A DNA stretch of 51,014 nucleotides from Patescibacteria group bacterium (GTDB lineage Bacteria > Patescibacteriota > Patescibacteriia > 2-12-FULL-57-11): positions 1-51,014 of the forward strand of contig SCSU01000052.1 in NCBI GenBank assembly GCA_004299275.1, read 5' to 3'. Below the pieces are notes generated by a model. That model did no database searches and was not told where the DNA came from. It saw only the letters and a list, made by a program, of their open reading frames with translations. Both the position numbers and the translations under genes were made by a program. This document shows positions 46,714 through 51,014 of the stretch, one piece after another (position 1 is the stretch's first letter; each line of letters begins with the position of its first letter).

Positions 46714-48324
46714 ATGGAAAAATTTTCGCGCAGGCAAAAAATTCTGCTGGCAATAATCGCTTTCGCCTTTTTTTTCTCGTCGTCCCTGCTCTCTTTCGCC
46801 AACCTTATTCGTCCAGCCGGCATCTCGCCGCATTTTGACTGGCCGGATGAGACGATGAACGCCTTTTTTGCCAAGCGATTTGCCGAGTTCGGCTCTTTGC
46901 GCGCGCCGCTTTTTTTCGGTAGCGAGCTGGTGCGGCCGCGGAGCTTTAACGTGCAAAACGGCGCTCTCGTGCCCGGCGGTTTCCTCGGCCTGCCGCTTTT
47001 ATACGGCGCGGTGATTAAATTTTTCGGAGTGAACGCGTCGCTGTTTGCCACGCCGTTCCTCGCCGCGCTGGCGCTCCTCGCCTTTGGCGGATTAGTTCGC
47101 CGTCTTTTGGGCGCCCGTATTGCGCTCCTCGCCGTGCTCCTTGCCGCGGCGCACCCGGCAGTCTGGTATTACTCGAGCTACAGTTATCTGCCGAATGTTC
47201 CCTATATCGCGTTTCTATTATTTTCCGCGTATTTAGCCGTCGCCGGATTTTCTTCAGCGCAAAAGAAAAAAAAGCTGTTCCTTATCGCGGCCGCCGGCGC
47301 TCTGCTCGGCATCGCGCTCGCTATCCGCACTAATGAAATACTTTGGATTGCCGCGGCGTTAATACTTGCTTTGGCGTTCACCGACGTTTGGCGTCAAGCG
47401 CGGCCGGTTGCGCTTTTCCTCACCGCCGCCGTGATTTTTTTCGCGCCAATTTTTTGGTATCAGTGGCAGACTTTCGGCAGTGCGCTCACTACTGGCTATT
47501 CGCGTTTCACCGAAACAGGCGTCGCGGCGCCGACGGAATTCGCCGCCGCCGCCGCCTCGCCGCTCAAGATCGCTTTTTCCGCCCTGCTCCTGCCTTACGG
47601 GTTTCATCCGCGCGTTATCTGGTACAACTTCTGGCGCTCCTGGCTCGCCTTGGCACCCTGGGCCAGCGTGCCGTTCTTTTTGGCGGCTGCCGCTTGGTTT
47701 TTGCGCAAAAAAAAGCAGCCGGCCGAGCGCGCTTTTTCCGCGGTTATTACCGTGGCGACGGTCTGGCTCCTCGCCGCCTACGGCAGCTGGATGCTCGCTG
47801 ACCCGCTCATGCTTAAGTTAAATACTATTGGCTTGTCGCACGTCCGTTACTGGCTGCCGTTTGTTTTTTTTGACGCGGTGATTCTCGCTTGGGCCCTGGC
47901 GCGTCTTAAAGAGCGGGGGAGAGTGTGGCATTTGGCGACCGGCATTTTTCTTGCCGCCTACCTCGCGTTTTCCGCTTGGCTGGTTTTTTGGAAAGCGCCG
48001 GAAAGTTTGCTTTACGTCGCCGAGCGCGTTCGTCTTTACAACGTCGCCGCGAAAACTATCGTGGAAAAAACCGAACCAAACGCGGTAATCATCACCGACC
48101 GCACGGACAAAGAAATTTTTCCCGACCGGGCGGTAGTAGCCGGTCTTCAGCTCGGCGACCTATCTACAGTCTGTAGCATTTCTGGTCCGGTTTATGTTTA
48201 TACCGTCATGACCGATTTGGAAGATAATGTAGCGGATACCTCTTGGGTGGTTCTGCCTCGTGCCGGTTACGCTCTTTGGCTAGTTGCGGATTCTACCGAC
48301 CGGTGCACCGCTGACACAGACTGA
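46714..48324 (+). CDS. GT-C-like (GT39-type) membrane glycosyltransferase
   Basis: This 536-residue protein has about eleven hydrophobic helices, the first at residues 8-28. The first extracytoplasmic loop contains H-F-D-W-P-D-E-T-M-N, an acidic cluster like that of dolichyl-phosphate-mannose:protein mannosyltransferase and ArnT relatives. The C-terminal 100 residues are soluble (I-I-T-D-R-T-D-K-E-I-F-P). It would transfer a sugar from a polyprenyl-phosphate donor to an external acceptor. Unlike the two other large membrane genes, no palindrome is inserted in it. Its leader consists of the second inverted-end element. A small gene follows after 26 bases. Confidence 0.78.
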   Translation: MEKFSRRQKILLAIIAFAFFFSSSLLSFANLIRPAGISPHFDWPDETMNAFFAKRFAEFGSLRAPLFFGSELVRPRSFNVQNGALVPGGFLGLPLLYGAVIKFFGVNASLFATPFLAALALLAFGGLVRRLLGARIALLAVLLAAAHPAVWYYSSYSYLPNVPYIAFLLFSAYLAVAGFSSAQKKKKLFLIAAAGALLGIALAIRTNEILWIAAALILALAFTDVWRQARPVALFLTAAVIFFAPIFWYQWQTFGSALTTGYSRFTETGVAAPTEFAAAAASPLKIAFSALLLPYGFHPRVIWYNFWRSWLALAPWASVPFFLAAAAWFLRKKKQPAERAFSAVITVATVWLLAAYGSWMLADPLMLKLNTIGLSHVRYWLPFVFFDAVILAWALARLKERGRVWHLATGIFLAAYLAFSAWLVFWKAPESLLYVAERVRLYNVAAKTIVEKTEPNAVIITDRTDKEIFPDRAVVAGLQLGDLSTVCSISGPVYVYTVMTDLEDNVADTSWVVLPRAGYALWLVADSTDRCTADTD

Positions 48325-48350
48325 TAATTTGCCGGACAGCAGGGTGCGTT

Positions 48351-48938
48351 ATGCAACAAGCAATAATTAAACGCATTGGCTGGTTAGCGGTTGCGCTCGC
48401 GCTCGCATTTTTTGTCATTTCCGAAATTGGCATTCAGAGAACGCAAACATTGGAGACGGATTTTTTGTCGGGTAATCGCTCTTTTTCCGCTCTCGGTCCG
48501 CCGACGCGGATTGACGGACGCGACGCCACTACCGGCAACACAAAAATCGTCGGCGAGCCGGTGTATTTTGACGTTCGCTTGCCGGTGCTGACCGAACGCG
48601 CAAGCGTGACAATTGTTTGGGACAAAACGCCGACATTGCCAGACCCGCAAATCGGCGTGGTTCTCGGCGGCTTTGACGAACCTGACCAGCGCTTCGCGCT
48701 TTATCCGCCTGAGGCAGTTCGAAGTGATGTCGGGACGTTGGATGTCGGGACGTTGGACGTCCGGCGCTGGACGTCCAACGTCCAAGTTGACCTCCGCGGC
48801 GTGCCGCGGCGCGACGGGGGAGTACGCTTCCTTATCTCCATTCCCGGCGCGTCTTCCACCACGCCGTTTTTCCTCGGCCCTGTACAGATTGCCGCTTCAC
48901 GCCCGCCGTTCGGTGAGGTGTTGAGGAGATTTAAATAA
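48351..48938 (+). CDS. Small anchored protein of unknown function
   Basis: I do not recognise this 195-residue protein. An N-terminal hydrophobic helix (W-L-A-V-A-L-A-L-A-F-F-V-I) follows a basic start, so it is anchored or exported, and the rest looks beta-rich. Residues around 127-145 (G-T-L-D-V-G-T-L-D-V-R-R-W-T-S-N-V) come from palindrome PAL-E and its half-copy duplication (48729-48783), hence are not ancestral. Removing them would leave a continuous frame. It lies 26 bases after the membrane glycosyltransferase gene and probably acts with it. Two GTCATC repeats follow the stop. Confidence 0.6.
   Translation: MQQAIIKRIGWLAVALALAFFVISEIGIQRTQTLETDFLSGNRSFSALGPPTRIDGRDATTGNTKIVGEPVYFDVRLPVLTERASVTIVWDKTPTLPDPQIGVVLGGFDEPDQRFALYPPEAVRSDVGTLDVGTLDVRRWTSNVQVDLRGVPRRDGGVRFLISIPGASSTTPFFLGPVQIAASRPPFGEVLRRFK
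48729..48783. repeat. PAL-E palindrome with 15-base half-copy duplication
   Basis: Perfect 15-bp arms GGACGTTGGACGTCC (48748-48762) and GGACGTCCAACGTCC (48769-48783) around GGCGCT. GTCGGGACGTTGGA is directly repeated at 48729 and 48744. The 36-base palindrome is twelve codons and the 15-base step five codons, both in frame. Confidence 0.9.
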
Positions 48939-48940
48939 TT

Positions 48941-49021
48941 GTCATCTCGACCCTTGTGGAAAGAACTTCAATTCGTCAATGCAATAAGAATTGAAGATCC
49001 CTCGGCTTCGCTCGGGATGAC
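48941..49021. repeat. GTCATC-type interspersed repeat, tandem copy 1
   Basis: GTCATCTCGACCCTTGTGGA at the start, GGGATGAC at the end, inner CTTCAATTC/GAATTGAAG. It begins 2 bases after a stop codon. Together with the next copy it fills the 194-base gap 48939-49132. Confidence 0.88.
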
Positions 49022-49044
49022 ACGGTTTCCGTCATAAAACATCC

Positions 49045-49123
49045 GTCATCTCGACCCTTGTGGAGAGAACTTCAATTCGTCAATGATAAGAATTGAAGAT
49101 CCCTCGACTTCGCTCGGGATGAC
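49045..49123. repeat. GTCATC-type interspersed repeat, tandem copy 2
   Basis: Nearly identical to the copy 104 bases upstream; ends 9 bases before the ATG of a small membrane protein gene, so it forms most of that gene's upstream region. Confidence 0.88.
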
Positions 49124-49132
49124 AGAGAACCT

Positions 49133-49324
49133 ATGAATCTAAAAACACAGATTTCAGAAATATCCAAACACCTCGCCGCGCCGGTAGCCGCGCTGGCCTT
49201 TGGTTCCCTTTTTTTGGAACTGCTCGCCCCGGGCATCGTCTCGCGTTGGCTTCCATTGCCGCTCTTTTTCTTTAGCTTGCTTTTGTTGGCGCTTGTGGCA
49301 CACTTATTCGCAAATTCGGATTGA
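49133..49324 (+). CDS. Small two-helix membrane protein
   Basis: This predicted 63-residue protein has two hydrophobic helices (about 15-32 and 40-58) and short polar ends. No family is recognised. The frame fits the gap between the repeats and the HIT gene, 21 bases before the latter, and its codon use resembles the neighbours. A real gene is likely but not certain. Confidence 0.5.
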   Translation: MNLKTQISEISKHLAAPVAALAFGSLFLELLAPGIVSRWLPLPLFFFSLLLLALVAHLFANSD

Positions 49325-49345
49325 TTCGTTATTCGCAACCTCTGT

Positions 49346-49756
49346 ATGACTGGCTGCATTTTTTGCAAAATCGCGTCCAAGCAGATTCCCGCCAATGTTG
49401 TTTATGAAGACAAAATGACGCTTGCCTTTTTGGACATCCATCCGGTGAATCCCGGGCACACTTTAGTCATTCCCAAAGAACACGCGCCGACGTTGCTTGA
49501 ATCATCTCGCGAGTCAGCGCACGCGGTCGTGGACACGGTGCAAAAAATTACGCCAGCCATTCTCGCCGCGGTCGGTTCGCCGGCATTTAACCTCGGGGTC
49601 AACACCGGTTCAGCGGCCGGACAGGCCGTCCATCACTTCCATCTCCACATTATGCCGCGTTTTGACGCCGACGGCCGCGAGCTTTGGCACGGACGCGAAA
49701 CGGTGCCGGGCGAGCTCGAGGCCGTGGCGGCGAAAATCAAGGAGCGGTTAGAATAA
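49346..49756 (+). CDS. HIT-family (HINT/PKCI-like) nucleotide hydrolase
   Basis: This 136-residue protein has C-I-F-C-K-I near the start, F-L-D-I-H-P-V-N-P-G-H-T-L-V-I-P-K, and the histidine triad H-H-F-H-L-H-I-M-P-R at about 92-101, the exact HINT layout. These enzymes remove the nucleoside phosphoramidate or AMP group from adducts. It is a housekeeping gene common in small genomes, placed between repeats and the dTDP-rhamnose genes. No specific link to the glycan cluster is evident. Confidence 0.93.
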   Translation: MTGCIFCKIASKQIPANVVYEDKMTLAFLDIHPVNPGHTLVIPKEHAPTLLESSRESAHAVVDTVQKITPAILAAVGSPAFNLGVNTGSAAGQAVHHFHLHIMPRFDADGRELWHGRETVPGELEAVAAKIKERLE

Positions 49757-49830
49757 TTGTGGAAAAAGTGCTGGTACCTAAAACTCAGCAGGTGCGTAAA
49801 AATGGGTACCGGTGGTATTGGTGATTTTTT

Positions 49831-50847
49831 ATGAAATTACTTGTTTGCGGCGGCGCGGGGTTTATCGGCTCCAATTTTATCCGGCACATCCTTACGGCGC
49901 GCGAGGATGTCCAAGTGATAAATTACGATAAGCTGACTTACGCCGGGAATTTGGACAACCTCGCGGCGGTAGCGGAAAATTCCCGCTATCGCTTTGTCCA
50001 AGGCGACATCAGCGACGCCGAGGCAGTAGATTCGGTTTTTGCCGAACACCAGCCGGACGCGGTGGTCAATTTCGCCGCCGAGACGCACGTGGACCGCTCC
50101 ATTCACCTCGGCTCGCGCGAGTTTGTGCTGACCAATGTTGTCGGCGTGCAAACACTACTTGACGCTTGCCGTCGCCATGGCACGAAAAAGATAGTCCAGA
50201 TTTCAACTGACGAGGTCTACGGTTCGCTCGCGCTCGACGAAACGCGAAAATTCATCGAAACAACGCCGTTCGCTCCTAATCCGCCCTACGCCGCGGCCAA
50301 GGCCGGCGGCGACCTCATCTGCCGCGCCTACTTCCAAACTTTCAAAGTCCCGGTGATCGTTACCCACTGTTCCAACAACTACGGGCCATATCAGTTTCCG
50401 GAAAAGCTGATTCCGTTTTCCATCTTTAAAGCGCTGGCCGATGAACCAGTGCCGATTTACGGCGACGGTCTTTATGTGCGCGACTGGATCCACGTGCTGG
50501 ACCATTGCCGGGCAATCCAGGCGATTTTGGAGCGGGGGAGTGCCGGCGAGGTCTACAACATCGGCGCGGACAACGAACGAGCGAACCTTGACGTGGTCAA
50601 GATGATTCTGGCCGAACTGGGCAAACCGGAAACGCTGATGGAACAAGTTGCCGATCGGCCCGGGCATGACCGCCGCTACGCCATTGATGCCTCAAAAATT
50701 ACCCGCGAGCTCGGCTGGCGGCCGAACTATACGCGGGAAAAATTCGCCGACGGTTTGCGCGAAACAATCAGCTGGTATCGGGAGAACACCGCTTGGGTGG
50801 AAAAATTGCGAAAAAGACAAGCGGAAATTAACGCGCACATTCGGTGA
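49831..50847 (+). CDS. rfbB: dTDP-glucose 4,6-dehydratase
   Basis: This 338-residue extended SDR has G-G-A-G-F-I-G-S-N-F at residues 7-16, Y-D-K-L-T-Y-A-G-N-L, A-A-E-T-H-V-D-R-S-I, S-T-D-E-V-Y-G, catalytic Y153-A-A-A-K157, and N-N-Y-G-P-Y-Q-F-P-E-K-L-I-P, the full RmlB set. It converts dTDP-glucose to dTDP-4-keto-6-deoxyglucose, the entry to rhamnose and other deoxysugars. The last residues, N-A-H-I-R, resemble PAL-B-encoded ends elsewhere, and GCGCACATTCG (50833-50843) is half of that palindrome, so the terminus may be repeat-derived. The RfbC-like gene follows. Confidence 0.95.
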   Translation: MKLLVCGGAGFIGSNFIRHILTAREDVQVINYDKLTYAGNLDNLAAVAENSRYRFVQGDISDAEAVDSVFAEHQPDAVVNFAAETHVDRSIHLGSREFVLTNVVGVQTLLDACRRHGTKKIVQISTDEVYGSLALDETRKFIETTPFAPNPPYAAAKAGGDLICRAYFQTFKVPVIVTHCSNNYGPYQFPEKLIPFSIFKALADEPVPIYGDGLYVRDWIHVLDHCRAIQAILERGSAGEVYNIGADNERANLDVVKMILAELGKPETLMEQVADRPGHDRRYAIDASKITRELGWRPNYTREKFADGLRETISWYRENTAWVEKLRKRQAEINAHIR

Positions 50848-50851
50848 GCAC

Positions 50852-50883
50852 GAGATCGGATCTCCTGCAGGAGATCCGATCTC
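50852..50883. repeat. PAL-A variant palindrome between rfbB and the next gene
   Basis: Perfect 32-bp palindrome with half-site GAGATCGGATCTCCTG, a third arm type of the PAL-A family (mini-hairpin AGAT-CGG-ATCT). It starts 4 bases after the rfbB stop. Confidence 0.9.
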
Positions 50884-50901
50884 TGGCGAACCAGAAGTTG
50901 T

Positions 50902-51014
50902 ATGCCAGAACTCATAACCACCTCCATCCAAGGTCTAGATGTCCATTTGCAAAAAGTCGTCGGCGACTCGCGCGGTATTTTGGCGGAGATGCTCCAGGGC
51001 GGCGTTGAAAATCC
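50902..51014 (+). CDS. dTDP-4-dehydrorhamnose 3,5-epimerase family, N-terminal part
   Basis: A gene fragment cut by the contig end: 37 complete codons from the ATG at 50902. The start M-P-E-L-I-T-T-S-I-Q-G-L and V-G-D-S-R-G-I-L-A-E-M-L match the opening of cupin sugar epimerases (RfbC-like), in which the D-x-R-G block lies at the entrance of the active site. Following rfbB, it probably continues the dTDP-rhamnose route. The catalytic His-Asp residues lie beyond the contig end. Confidence 0.75.
   Translation, partial: MPELITTSIQGLDVHLQKVVGDSRGILAEMLQGGVEN

Noticed and set aside
49757-49830. Possible regulatory element with repeated GGTACC before rfbB
   Set aside because: GGTACC is self-complementary and occurs twice, but no convincing larger stem, riboswitch pattern or promoter spacing could be drawn.

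Overview
The window looks like one GC-rich contig from a metagenome-derived bacterium. It starts inside a gene behind a 10-base match to an Illumina adapter end and stops inside another gene. Genes are tightly packed, many start codons overlap the previous stop (ATGA or a few bases), and most starts lack a Shine-Dalgarno sequence. The gene content (polyprenyl-phosphate sugar transferase, DUF2304, GtrA, GT-C membrane proteins, S8 protease with FG-GAP repeats, short UDP-sugar dehydrogenase) and the many short palindromic repeats suit a member of the Candidate Phyla Radiation (Patescibacteria). That placement is an inference; no rRNA or other marker gene is present. I found no tRNA, rRNA, CRISPR array or transposase.

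Positions 1-27,951 are a nearly unbroken plus-strand cluster for activated, decorated sugars. First come epimerase, methyltransferase and SDR genes, a ThDP-dependent acetolactate-synthase-like enzyme and a PanB-methyltransferase fusion. Together they suggest carbon-branch formation on a sugar or keto acid. Next is a nonulosonic-acid (sialic-acid-like) block: two NeuB synthases, one fused to a TIM-barrel isomerase-like domain; a KdsC-type phosphatase; a NeuA-type cytidylyltransferase; two Gfo/Idh proteins, one fused to an SDR; and epimerases. Then follow two GT-B-like paralogues, methyltransferases, and a phospho-alcohol module (CDP-alcohol phosphotransferase, nucleotidyltransferase, HAD protein, kinase-like protein). 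The block closes with an AT-richer methyltransferase, a short UDP-sugar dehydrogenase and a glucuronate-type epimerase.

Positions 27,963-41,114 carry the membrane and export side: a WcaJ/WbaP-type polyprenyl sugar-phosphate transferase, a TPR protein, a subtilisin-like protease with FG-GAP repeats, GtrA, a UXS-like enzyme, GT2 and GT4 glycosyltransferases, DUF2304, an ArsR-type regulator, a GT-C-like membrane protein and a phosphodiester glycosidase. Positions 41,292-43,940 form a different kind of unit: a sigma-70-like factor and a Cys-rich protein with repeated sigma-region-4-like helices, with a strong promoter, clear Shine-Dalgarno sites and terminators. Two large membrane proteins, small proteins, a HIT protein, RfbB and the start of an RfbC-like gene finish the contig.

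The most unusual layer is the repeats, confined to about 26.9-50.9 kb. Several families of small palindromes sit at gene ends, between convergent genes and inside reading frames. The ones inside genes have lengths divisible by three and encode extra residues in linkers or loops; those at gene ends do not. Arm sequences vary by compensatory changes. Two copies of a larger element with about 20-bp inverted ends lie just upstream of plus-strand genes, one invaded by another repeat. A fossil of two lost paralogous gene ends lies at 44,063-44,185.
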